DNA of 64,000 nucleotides, from positions 1,550,001 through 1,614,000 of the forward strand of contig CP018627.1 of the NCBI GenBank assembly GCA_002021875.1, written 5' to 3'. The position numbers and the translations under genes were made by a program. The notes under the pieces are model-generated. The model saw nothing but the letters and a program-made list of their open reading frames with translations. It searched no databases and was not told the origin of the DNA. Shown piece by piece: positions 1 to 8,162 of the stretch (positions within the stretch are counted from its first letter, which is position 1; each line of letters starts with the position of its first letter). Source of the stretch: Streptomyces hygroscopicus (lineage in GTDB: Bacteria > Actinomycetota > Actinomycetes > Streptomycetales > Streptomycetaceae).

Positions 1-109
1 TCTCCGCGTTCCGCCGGTTCCGGGCGGGCGCACCCTTGGCGGGCGTGCCGTTGACCGGCCGGCGAACGGTGGCGGGCGCGGTGGTGAGGGTCGTGGACAC
101 CGTGCTCAT
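1..109 (-). CDS. Partial hypothetical protein, N-terminus only
   Basis: A minus-strand reading frame starts at an ATG (107-109) and stays open to the left edge, giving about 36 residues beginning MSTVSTTLTTAPATVRRP. The start overlaps the stop of the upstream glycosyltransferase in an ATGA arrangement, so the two genes are probably translationally coupled in one operon. The visible piece is Ser/Thr/Ala/Arg-rich with no recognisable domain. A role alongside the glycosyltransferase, for example in exopolysaccharide assembly, is only a guess from position. Confidence 0.55.
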   Translation of the reverse strand, partial: MSTVSTTLTTAPATVRRPVNGTPAKGAPARNRRNAE

Positions 110-2445
110 GTCCGCTTCACCGCCTTCTCACCGGGCCGCGGGGTGACCCGCCACTGGCGGTCCCGCAGCACCTCCTTGAGGAGCGACTGACGGGCCACGA
201 TGTTCTTGAAGTGGCTGTAGAAGAAGGTGGACACCAGCAGATACCGCCAGAACCACGCCCTGCGGCGGCGCAGTTCGGGCACCGCGAGCCGCCATGCGAA
301 CAGCGCCTGGACCAGCCCGGCGGACAGGGTGAACAAGGTGGCCAGCAGGCAGACCGGCACCGCCCAGTCGAGCTGGTCCACTCCGCCCGCCCGCCACGCC
401 GAGTACAGCAGCACGGGCAGGATCTGCAGGGTCAGCCACGGCTGGATCTCACGCCAGCCCAGCAGCACCAGCAGCCCCGCCTTCTGGCGGGCGGTGAAGG
501 CCGGGGAGCGCAGCCCGCGCCACAGGTATTTCAGCGACACCTGGAGCCAGCCCTGGGCCCAGCGCGACCGCTGGTTCCACAGCGCCTTGAGGGTGGTGGG
601 CGCCAGTTCGCGCGAGATGAGCGTGCGGTCGGTGGCGATCCGGGCGCCCTCGTGCAGGGCGCGCATCGAGGAGTCGATGTCCTCGGTGAGCATCGTGCCG
701 TGCATCCGGGTCCTGGCGAGCAGATCGGTGCGCCAGAAGCCGTTGGAGCCGCCGAAGACGCCGAAGGTGTAGAGCCGGGTCCGGCCGGGGTGGCTGACGG
801 CGTAGATGGCCTCGAACTCCACGCCCACCAGCTTGGAGACCCAGGAGCTCTCGCCGTTGCGGATCACACAGTGGCCCTGGACCACGTCGTAGCCATGGGA
901 GAGCCAGTGCCAGGCGTGCTGGAAGGCGTCGGGTACCGGGTGGTGGTCGGCGTCGAAGATGCCGACGAACTCACCGCGCACCCGGGTGACGGCGGCGTTG
1001 ACGTTCTGCGCCTTGGAGGTGCTGCCCGCCACCGGCATCAGCACCAGCCGCGGGTCGCGGCGGGCCATCTCGCGCAGGGTCTCCTCGACGGGCATGGGGT
1101 GCGGCGTGTTGTACGCGAGCACGATCTCCAGCTCGTTGGGGTAGTCCAGGCGCAGAAAGGACTCGATGGTGTCGACGATGGTCGCGGCCTCATTGGGCAG
1201 ATAGGCGGCGATGACGGCACTGGCCGGCGGATACGGCTGTGCGGGCTGTTCGGGCCGGGGTTTGGCGTCGAGCGAGAAGAGGCACTCCAGCACGATCATC
1301 GCGGCGGAGAGCACCAGCCCGGACACCACGACCCAGTAGGCGGCCGAGCCGACGTCCCAGCCCAGCTCGTACATCTGCTGGTAGAAGACGAAGGGGATGC
1401 CCACGCCGAAGAGAAGCACCAGGATGGGCGAGAGCGCCGACAGCAGGGTGCGGAGCGCGGTGGCCAGCGGACGGCGACGGCGGCGGTGGCTGCCGCGCAT
1501 CCACGCCGCGTACTTGACCGGCCGCAGATCACGGTGGCGGATCGATTCCTCGACCGCGTTGCGGGAGTTGGCGACGGCCTGGGCGCGGTCCGGGCAGTCG
1601 GCCAGCGGGGTCCATCCGATCGCCGGGGTCAGCCGTACGTTCTCGTCGGCGACCACGAAGCGGGTCCCGGCCACGGCGTTGGCGAACCTCTGGAGTTCAC
1701 CGCGCGCGGTGTCCTCGTCCACACCGGGCATCAGCATCAGCAGATGGCCGTCGTCGTCCCAGCCGAGCCGGTCGCAGACGCCGCCCAGCTTCTCCGCCAC
1801 TCCGGCGAGACGTTCGGCGACCTCACGGCGCACCCGCGGCCCGAGCCGGGCTTCGAGGGCGGCTATCTCGGCGACCCCGACCATGGCGACGACACCACCG
1901 ACGCGGCTGTCGTCGACCCGCTTGAGTTCCCGGTCGAGTTCGCCCAGGAAGTGGGGCTGGGAGTACAGGCCGGTGCGCGGGTCGAGCAGCAGGTTCTCGA
2001 CGGGGACCGGGACCCGGCGCAGCTTGGCCTCGATCCGGGCGGAGAGCTCGACGGGGTCGGAGCTGTCCGGCAGGCAGTCGTCGGCGCCGCCGCGCAGCAT
2101 GTCGGCGACGCCGGCGGGGCCGGGGTCGGAGGTGACCATGAGCAGGGGAAGCGCCCGTCCCGCGGGCACGGCGCGGACCTCGCGTATCAGGTCCAGCCCG
2201 TCGTCGGCGCCGTCCAGGGCGACGATCGCGTCCGGAGGGGATTGCCGCATCTGACGGCTGACGTCGCCGGGCTCCGCATGGCTCACCTCATGCCCGGTCG
2301 AGACGAGTGTCCGGGTCAGCTCATCGAGTCTGGGGCCCGGTGTGCCGACCGCCAGCACATGCCCGCTCGGTCCCGCCACATCGCCGCGAGCGGCGGGCAC
2401 GGGTTGCTGGTATTCGCGTGATCGTGGGTGGTGCGAAGTAAGCAC
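106..2445 (-). CDS. GT2 family membrane glycosyltransferase with receiver-like and GGDEF-like N-terminal domains
   Basis: About 779 residues. The C-terminal half is a processive GT2 (cellulose/hyaluronan synthase-like) glycosyltransferase: two membrane segments, then a GT-A core with the metal-binding DAD motif, the catalytic TEDID motif and a QRSRW acceptor-site motif, then further membrane segments. The N-terminal part resembles a response-regulator receiver that keeps an acidic pocket (ALD) but lacks the usual KP lysine. A GGDEF-like region follows (DPRTGLY opening, but GWDDDGH where GGDEF would be), so it is probably catalytically dead and regulatory. The GTG at 2443-2445 is preferred because AGAAAGGA lies just upstream; the frame is open about 33 codons further but that stretch is not domain-like. 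Likely role: polymerising a cell-surface polysaccharide. The sugar cannot be told. It is coupled to the gene at 1-109. Confidence 0.85.
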   Translation of the reverse strand: MLTSHHPRSREYQQPVPAARGDVAGPSGHVLAVGTPGPRLDELTRTLVSTGHEVSHAEPGDVSRQMRQSPPDAIVALDGADDGLDLIREVRAVPAGRALPLLMVTSDPGPAGVADMLRGGADDCLPDSSDPVELSARIEAKLRRVPVPVENLLLDPRTGLYSQPHFLGELDRELKRVDDSRVGGVVAMVGVAEIAALEARLGPRVRREVAERLAGVAEKLGGVCDRLGWDDDGHLLMLMPGVDEDTARGELQRFANAVAGTRFVVADENVRLTPAIGWTPLADCPDRAQAVANSRNAVEESIRHRDLRPVKYAAWMRGSHRRRRRPLATALRTLLSALSPILVLLFGVGIPFVFYQQMYELGWDVGSAAYWVVVSGLVLSAAMIVLECLFSLDAKPRPEQPAQPYPPASAVIAAYLPNEAATIVDTIESFLRLDYPNELEIVLAYNTPHPMPVEETLREMARRDPRLVLMPVAGSTSKAQNVNAAVTRVRGEFVGIFDADHHPVPDAFQHAWHWLSHGYDVVQGHCVIRNGESSWVSKLVGVEFEAIYAVSHPGRTRLYTFGVFGGSNGFWRTDLLARTRMHGTMLTEDIDSSMRALHEGARIATDRTLISRELAPTTLKALWNQRSRWAQGWLQVSLKYLWRGLRSPAFTARQKAGLLVLLGWREIQPWLTLQILPVLLYSAWRAGGVDQLDWAVPVCLLATLFTLSAGLVQALFAWRLAVPELRRRRAWFWRYLLVSTFFYSHFKNIVARQSLLKEVLRDRQWRVTPRPGEKAVKRT

Positions 2446-3100
2446 CTGAGGGGTTCCTTTCTGAAAGACATGCGTCACCGAACGGGCCGTGGGCGCGCGG
2501 ACGTTCCGGCCGGGGTCAGGGCAGACCGCGTGGCCCGCGGGCATGCGCGCATGGGCATGCGTCTACGGGCAGGCCGGAGGACGGCGTCGCCGGGAAGGCC
2601 GGGGCGATCCGCCGTTCGGTGAGTGGTGAGAGGCGGCTACGCCGCGACCGTGGCCGATCCGCGCGGGGAGAGGTGAGGTCTCCGGCGGGGTCTCGGGCAG
2701 ACGGACGCGACGGCGGCGGGGGACACGCGAACGTGCTCCAGCGAATTGCGCATAAGGTCCCATCCTGTTCGGATCGTGGGGGGCGGACCGAACGTCACCA
2801 GTGCGGGTCGACCGATCTTTTGGGCTGACCGGTCGGAATCCTTAGTCTCATCGATCACTACGGAACCACACAACACATCGAAGTAACACTCTCATTAACC
2901 GATGAGAGAGTTCCGCGTTCCTGCGGGCCGATCGCCACCGGTCTCAACTTGCCTACGGCGGGGGGGGTGTCGGAGCCCTGTCGGTACGGCGTCGGTGCGC
3001 CATCGACCCGGCATCGGCCACGTCGGTGCGGTGTCGGTACCTCCGGCCAGTCTTTTTCCAGGCACCACATTCGGTGGTTGAATTCGGAAGGGACAACACC
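2446..3100. other. Intergenic region between divergent genes
   Basis: About 655 bases lie between the divergent glycosyltransferase and FAD monooxygenase starts. Short open frames exist but none has a ribosome site or domain. The stretch around 2840-2910 is less GC-rich and holds an inverted repeat (2885-2912), so it probably contains the monooxygenase promoter. Nothing else was recognised. Confidence 0.5.
2885..2912. promoter_or_regulatory. Inverted repeat, candidate operator
   Basis: Eleven-base arms AACACTCTCAT (2885-2895) and ATGAGAGAGTT (2902-2912) pair with one mismatch around a 6-base spacer (TAACCG). A related half-site, TCTCATCGAT, sits about 40 bases upstream. The size and symmetry fit a dimeric TetR/MarR-type binding site about 190 bases before the FAD monooxygenase start. 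No regulator gene is adjacent, so the binding protein is unknown. Confidence 0.45.
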
Positions 3101-4282
3101 ATGCGCAATACCCGGGTCCTGATTTCCGGCGCCAGTATCGCCGGGCCCGCCCTCGCCTACTGGCTGGACCGCTATGGCTGCCAGGTCACCGTGGTGGAGC
3201 GCGCCGCGGGGCCGCGCCCGGGCGGACAGGCGATCGACGTACGAGGTCCGGCGCTGGAAGTGTGCGCGCGCATGGGTGTGCTGGCGGAGATCCGGGCGCG
3301 CCGCACCGGGCTGCGCGGTATGTCGATGGTCGACGGCGACGGAAAGGAGCTGTTCAGCACCACCGAGCGCACCGCGAGTGGCGGACAGCTCGACAGCCCC
3401 GACGTGGAGATTCTCCGGGACGATCTGTCCTCGGTTCTGCTGGCCGCGGGCGGCGACGGGATCGAGTACCTCTTCAACGATTCGATCGCCTCGCTCGCCC
3501 AGGGACCCGATGAGGTGGCGGTCACCTTCCACCGGGGCGGTTCGCGCGCCTTCGACATCGTGGTGGCGGCCGACGGGGTGCACTCCTCCACCCGGGCGCT
3601 GGTCTTCGGCCCGGAGGAGAAATTCCTTCACCATATGGGGGGCTATCTGGGCGTGTGGACGGTGCCGAACTATCTGGGCCTCGACCGCTGGGAGGTCATC
3701 TACCAGATGCCCGGCGACGTCTGGGGCGGCATGGTGATGAGTGTCCGCGAGAACACCGAGGCACGGGTCTACATCGGCATCGACTCGGACGAACCGCCCG
3801 CCGAACTCCTCGGCTCCCGGACCGTCTCGGATCAGAAGCGGCTGGTGGCCGAGCGGTACCGGGACGCGCGCTGGGAGATGCCACGGCTGCTGGAGTACAT
3901 GTGGGGGGCGCCCGACTTCCACCTCGACGTGGCGGCCCAGATCCATATGGACTCCTGGTCCCGTGGCCGGGTGGCCCTGGTCGGCGACGCCGGTTACTGC
4001 GGCTCGCCGATGTCCGGGCAGAGCACCAGCGTGGCCATGGTCGGCGCCTATGTCCTGGCGGGCGAGCTCAAGGCCGCCGGCGGTGACCACACCGCGGCCT
4101 TCGCCGCCTATGAGCGCGAGCTGCGGGGCTATGCGGCGGCCAACCAGCAGCTCGCGCTGGACAACAAGGCACGGAAGGACGCGGAGACCACATCGCGCGG
4201 GCAGGAGCCCGACACCAACCCGACCGATATCGGTGACGGCTTCTACGAAGTGGTCAATTCCTACACCCTCAAGGACTACTGA
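3101..4282 (+). CDS. FAD-dependent monooxygenase (PHBH/tetracycline hydroxylase-like)
   Basis: About 393 residues of a class A flavoprotein monooxygenase, which uses NAD(P)H and O2 to hydroxylate small aromatic or polycyclic substrates. Visible: the N-terminal Rossmann FAD motif GASIAGPALAYWL with an acidic residue closing the fold (VVER), the mid-protein ADGVHSSTR NAD(P)H/FAD motif, and the C-terminal GDAGYCGSPMSGQSTS FAD-ribose motif. ATG 3101 is chosen because the sequence from it matches the family start and GAAGGG lies about 9 bases upstream; the open frame extends to 3026 without a site. The gene stands alone between the glycosyltransferase and the convergent permease. The substrate is unknown. 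It is far from the polyether genes and not clearly part of that cluster. Confidence 0.85.
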   Translation: MRNTRVLISGASIAGPALAYWLDRYGCQVTVVERAAGPRPGGQAIDVRGPALEVCARMGVLAEIRARRTGLRGMSMVDGDGKELFSTTERTASGGQLDSPDVEILRDDLSSVLLAAGGDGIEYLFNDSIASLAQGPDEVAVTFHRGGSRAFDIVVAADGVHSSTRALVFGPEEKFLHHMGGYLGVWTVPNYLGLDRWEVIYQMPGDVWGGMVMSVRENTEARVYIGIDSDEPPAELLGSRTVSDQKRLVAERYRDARWEMPRLLEYMWGAPDFHLDVAAQIHMDSWSRGRVALVGDAGYCGSPMSGQSTSVAMVGAYVLAGELKAAGGDHTAAFAAYERELRGYAAANQQLALDNKARKDAETTSRGQEPDTNPTDIGDGFYEVVNSYTLKDY

Positions 4283-4310
4283 CCGGGCCGCCCGACGGCC
4301 GTGGCCGTGG

Positions 4311-4334
4311 CCTCGTGGTCTCGTGGCCTCGTGG
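4311..4334. repeat. Three 8-bp direct repeats
   Basis: The unit cctcgtgg or tctcgtgg occurs three times head to tail in the short gap between the convergent monooxygenase and permease genes. There is no clear hairpin. It is probably a slippage product with no known function. Confidence 0.4.
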
Positions 4335-4338
4335 CCGT

Positions 4339-5193
4339 CTAGGACACCACGTCCTTGCGGCCGAAGCCACGGAAGGCGAACGCGAGGAACACCAGCGCGT
4401 AGGCGACGGACACCGAGACGCCCTTCACCATTCCGCCCCACTCCATATGGGGCTGGAGTGCGTCCGCCCACGCGAACTGCCAGTGCGCGGGCAGGAAGTC
4501 GCGCCAGGAGCCGAGCGCCGTGACCGCGTCCAGCACATTGCCCACGATGGTGAGCCCCACCGCGCCGCCCACCGCGCCCAGCGGCGCGTCGGTGACGGTC
4601 GAGAGCCAGAACGCCAGAGCGGCCGTGACCAGCTGGGACAGGAAGATGTACAGCACCACGAGGGCGAGCCGGACGAGGGCGTCCCCGATCGGCAGTTCAC
4701 CGCCCGTGGGCATCCGCAGCGGCCCCCAGCCGTACGCGACGCCGCCCACCGCGAGCGCGACCAGCGGCAGCAGCACCATGGCGGCGGCGCTGAAGGCGAG
4801 GGCCACCGCCAGCTTGCTCCCCAGCAGCCGGGCCCGGGGCACGGGCGCGGCCAGCAGATAGCGCAGCGAGGACCAGCTCGCCTCGGAGGCCACGGTGTCA
4901 CCGCAGAACAGCGCCACCGGCACCACCAGCAAAAAGGCGGCCGAGACGAACAGCGCGGTGGCGGCGAGGTTCGCGCCGGAGGCGGTGGCCGTGGCCATCA
5001 GAGTGACCCGGTCCTCCCGCCCCTCGGGGGTGCCGCCGATGGCGAAGGCGGCGACGAGGACGAACGGCAGCAGCGCCAGCACCAGCGCCATGACCAGGGT
5101 CCGGCGGCGGCGTAGCTGTCGTACGGCCTCGACCCGCAGCGGCAGGGTGTGATGGGCCCGGTAGCCGGGCGCGACCTGGGACAGGGAGCTCAC
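4339..5193 (-). CDS. ABC-2 type transporter permease
   Basis: About 284 residues with six hydrophobic segments (near residues 33-52, 78-103, 128-152, 168-190, 205-225 and 255-272 by eye) and the layout of ABC-2 family permeases. Its GTG start overlaps the stop of the preceding hydrolase/ABC-ATPase gene (GTGA), so the two are co-translated and almost certainly form one exporter, with the ATPase domain of the neighbour as the motor. The substrate is unknown. In actinobacteria such pairs often export drugs, lipids or peptides. Confidence 0.85.
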   Translation of the reverse strand: MSSLSQVAPGYRAHHTLPLRVEAVRQLRRRRTLVMALVLALLPFVLVAAFAIGGTPEGREDRVTLMATATASGANLAATALFVSAAFLLVVPVALFCGDTVASEASWSSLRYLLAAPVPRARLLGSKLAVALAFSAAAMVLLPLVALAVGGVAYGWGPLRMPTGGELPIGDALVRLALVVLYIFLSQLVTAALAFWLSTVTDAPLGAVGGAVGLTIVGNVLDAVTALGSWRDFLPAHWQFAWADALQPHMEWGGMVKGVSVSVAYALVFLAFAFRGFGRKDVVS

Positions 5194-7994
5194 GCGGATC
5201 CTCCTGCAATCAGCGTCAAGAAGGCGTCTTCCAGGCGCCGGTTGGGCCCGAAGCTGGTCACCGGGATCTCCAGCCGCACCAGTTCGGCGAGCAGCCGCGC
5301 CGGGGTGGTCCCGTCGATCTGGACGAGCAGTCCGTCGGCGGTGCGGGCGGCGGAGACGATACCGGGCAGCGTGTTCACCTTGTCGATGTGGGCCTCGCTC
5401 AGCTCGCCGTCGTGGCCCACCAGCACACTGCCGCCGTTGCCGGTGATCTCGCCGACCGGGCCCGCCTGGATGAGCCGGCCGCGGTCCATGACGACCAGGT
5501 GGGTGCAGGACTGCTCGACCTCCGCCAGGAGATGGCTGGAAACGATCACCGTGCGTCCCTCGGCGGCGTACCGGATCATCACCTCACGCATCTCGCGGAT
5601 CTGTGGCGGGTCGAGGCCGTTGGTCGGTTCGTCGAGGATCAGCAGATCGGGCAGGCCCAGCATGGCCTGGGCGATGGCGAGCCGCTGCCGCATGCCCTGG
5701 GAGTAGGTGCGCACCGCACGCTCCAGCGCGCTGCCCAGGCCCGCGATCTCCAGGGCCTCCTCGATATGGGCGTCGGCGGCGGGGCGGCCGGTGGCCCGCC
5801 AGTACAGCTCCAGGTTGGCGCTGCCGGTCAGATGCGGCAGGAAGCCCGCCCCCTCGACGAAGGCGCCGACGCGGGAGAGCACGGGGGCGCCGGGCCTGAT
5901 GGCCTGGCCGAAGACCCGGATCTCGCCCTCGTCGGGGGCGATGAGCCCCATCAGCATGCGCAAGGTGGTGGTCTTGCCCGCGCCGTTGGGCCCGAGGAGC
6001 CCGAGCACCTGCCCCTTCTCGACGCGGAAGGACAGCTCGCGTACCGCGTAGCGGTCGGCGGACTTGGCGTAGCGCTTGCTGAGACCGGTGATCTGCAGGG
6101 GCACCTCGGCCAGTTCGGGGTCGGGCGCGGGAGTGGCCGTACGCCGCCTGCCGGTCAGCACCAGCGCGAGCGCCACCACGGCCGCGGCGAGCGGCAGCCC
6201 CCACACCCAGGCGGGCAGCGGGGCGGGCTGGGTGTGCACCGCGGGTGCGGTGGGAACCGTCAGGCCGCCGTCCACGAGCCCGACCGTGTAGGTGGCGGGC
6301 TCGGTCGGGGAGGCGTAGCCGAGATCGGTGGAGGCGATGACGAGCCGCAGCCGATGGCCCGCGATGAGCTCGTGGTCGACGGCGGGCAGCCGGACGGTGA
6401 CGGTACGGCCCTGCTTCGCGCCGGTGACGCGCAGCGGCGTGACCAGTTGCTCGGGCAGCACCTGCTGCCCGTCCGGCCCCACGTCGTAGACCTTGGCGAA
6501 CAGGACGGCGTCGTCCGTGTCGGCCTTGACCCGCACCTTCACCTCGGGCGATCCGGTGATCCGCAGGGGCCGGTCCAGCCGCGCCGAGTCGAACCGCGCG
6601 AACTGGCCCGGGACGTCGAGGGAGAGGCCGACGCCGAGCGAGGACGCCTGGGACAGCCCGGCCACGCCCGGCACCGTGGAGATGGAGGGCGGCCCCGCCC
6701 CGGGCGGGTTGGCGAACGACTGCTCGCGTCCGGGCAGTGCCACCTTCCGGGTGCCGTCGCCCAGGCCCGGGTAGCGGTCGCCGGTGGCGCCGCGCAGCTG
6801 GACCGCGCCGTTGGTGGTGTCGATGCCGCCGGTGCGGCTGATCCGGAAGGCGGGCCCGGTGTCGGTGCCCTTGTCGCCCTTGAGATAGCGGTCGAACCAG
6901 GCACGGGTGCGCGCCGCCACCCGCGAGGTCTCGCGGTCGCCGCCGTCATGTCCTCCGGCCGTCCAGTCGACGGCCACCGGCGCCCCGGCGGCCCGGATCG
7001 ACTTCGCCATCTCATCGGCCTGGCCGAGGGGGAAGAGGGAGTCGGCCTGTCCCTGGAGGATCAGCGTGGGGACCTTGATCCGGCCGGCCACGGCGGAGGG
7101 GCTGCGGGCCTCGAGCAGCCGTCGGGCGGCGGCGTCGGGCTTTCCGGCGACCGCGACCCGCTCGTACATCTCGCACAGCCGCTTCTCGAAGCGACCGCAG
7201 CCCTGGCCTCCCAGGGCCTTCCCGCCGCTCTCGTCCCCCGAACCGTTCGCGTCTCCCGGGTCCGCCTGGGCTCCCTGGCCCGCCCCGCCGTTCGCGCCTC
7301 CCGGGCCCGACTGGCCCATTCCGCCGCCCGCTCCTCCCCCGCCGTTCGCATCCTCCTGGCCGCCCTGGGCCTGGGTGAGGTCGGCCGAGCCGGTGGTGAA
7401 GAACAGCCCGGTCCAGAGCTTTTTGTAGACACCGTTCGGGAAGAGCGCGTCGGCGAGGTTCCAGTAGGTGATCTCGGGCGCGATGGCATCCACCCGGCGG
7501 TCGTATCCGGCGGCGAGCAGGGAGATCGCCCCGCCGTAGGAGGCGCCGGCGACGCCCACCCGGGGGTCGCCCTGGCCGTCGAGCCGCACCTCGGGGCGTT
7601 TCGCCAGCCAGTCGATCAGCCGCCGGGCATCGGCCACCTCATGCTCCGGGTCGTTCAGCCCGATCTTCCCCGTGGACCTGCCGAATCCACGCGCCGACCA
7701 GGTGAGCACGGCGTATCCGTCGCGGGCCAGCTCCTCCGCCCGGTCGCGTACGTCGTCCTTGCTGCCGCCGAAGCCGTGGGCGAGCAGGACCGCGGGCCTG
7801 CGGCCGGTGCCCGAGGTGAAGTAGGAGGTGTCGATACGCGCGCCCGGCATGTCCAGCACGCGGTCCTGGCGGTGCACGGCCGGCCGGTCGTCGGAGGCGG
7901 CGGCCGCCCAGGTGCCCGCGCCCGCGAGGACGGCCGCGGCGGCCACGGCGGCGGCCAGGCGCCGGCCTCGCAGCCGGGTCTTTCGGAGATCCAT
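5190..7994 (-). CDS. Fusion of S15/CocE-type alpha/beta hydrolase and ABC transporter ATPase
   Basis: About 934 residues from the ATG at 7992-7994 (MDLRKTRLRGRR); upstream in-frame codons look non-coding. Order: an N-terminal membrane anchor or signal segment (about 13-32); an alpha/beta hydrolase of the X-Pro dipeptidyl-peptidase/CocE type with nucleophile motif GASYGG near residue 152 and an Asn/Gly-rich insert (about 225-270); the S15-type C-terminal jelly-roll; a second membrane segment near 600-620; then a complete ABC ATPase with Walker A GPNGAGKTT near 670, a signature-like YSQGMRQR and Walker B LLILDEPT. The N-terminal hydrolase should lie outside the membrane and the ATPase inside. 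It is translationally coupled to the permease at 4339. The hydrolase might process or sense the exported molecule; this is inference. Confidence 0.85.
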   Translation of the reverse strand: MDLRKTRLRGRRLAAAVAAAAVLAGAGTWAAAASDDRPAVHRQDRVLDMPGARIDTSYFTSGTGRRPAVLLAHGFGGSKDDVRDRAEELARDGYAVLTWSARGFGRSTGKIGLNDPEHEVADARRLIDWLAKRPEVRLDGQGDPRVGVAGASYGGAISLLAAGYDRRVDAIAPEITYWNLADALFPNGVYKKLWTGLFFTTGSADLTQAQGGQEDANGGGGAGGGMGQSGPGGANGGAGQGAQADPGDANGSGDESGGKALGGQGCGRFEKRLCEMYERVAVAGKPDAAARRLLEARSPSAVAGRIKVPTLILQGQADSLFPLGQADEMAKSIRAAGAPVAVDWTAGGHDGGDRETSRVAARTRAWFDRYLKGDKGTDTGPAFRISRTGGIDTTNGAVQLRGATGDRYPGLGDGTRKVALPGREQSFANPPGAGPPSISTVPGVAGLSQASSLGVGLSLDVPGQFARFDSARLDRPLRITGSPEVKVRVKADTDDAVLFAKVYDVGPDGQQVLPEQLVTPLRVTGAKQGRTVTVRLPAVDHELIAGHRLRLVIASTDLGYASPTEPATYTVGLVDGGLTVPTAPAVHTQPAPLPAWVWGLPLAAAVVALALVLTGRRRTATPAPDPELAEVPLQITGLSKRYAKSADRYAVRELSFRVEKGQVLGLLGPNGAGKTTTLRMLMGLIAPDEGEIRVFGQAIRPGAPVLSRVGAFVEGAGFLPHLTGSANLELYWRATGRPAADAHIEEALEIAGLGSALERAVRTYSQGMRQRLAIAQAMLGLPDLLILDEPTNGLDPPQIREMREVMIRYAAEGRTVIVSSHLLAEVEQSCTHLVVMDRGRLIQAGPVGEITGNGGSVLVGHDGELSEAHIDKVNTLPGIVSAARTADGLLVQIDGTTPARLLAELVRLEIPVTSFGPNRRLEDAFLTLIAGGSA

Positions 7995-8162
7995 ACCCGC
8001 AACCCTAAGAGGAGGATGCAAACGCCGGAGCTGACACCAGACGGATTCTCGTCCCCTCCCGGGGGAGTACCCCGACACCTGCCGTACACCCGGCGCGGTA
8101 TGCCACCGGCCGCGGCGGCCGGGCTTTTGGATCAGTCAGATGAAGCTCCATAAGATGCGCCG

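Noticed and set aside
2446-2544. N-terminal extension of the glycosyltransferase
   Set aside because: The extra 33 residues have no domain character, whereas the GTG at 2445 has a good ribosome site.
5388-8153. 921-codon plus-strand frame opposite the hydrolase/ABC fusion
   Set aside because: It mirrors the third-position GC bias of the real gene; its translation is low-complexity and domain-free.
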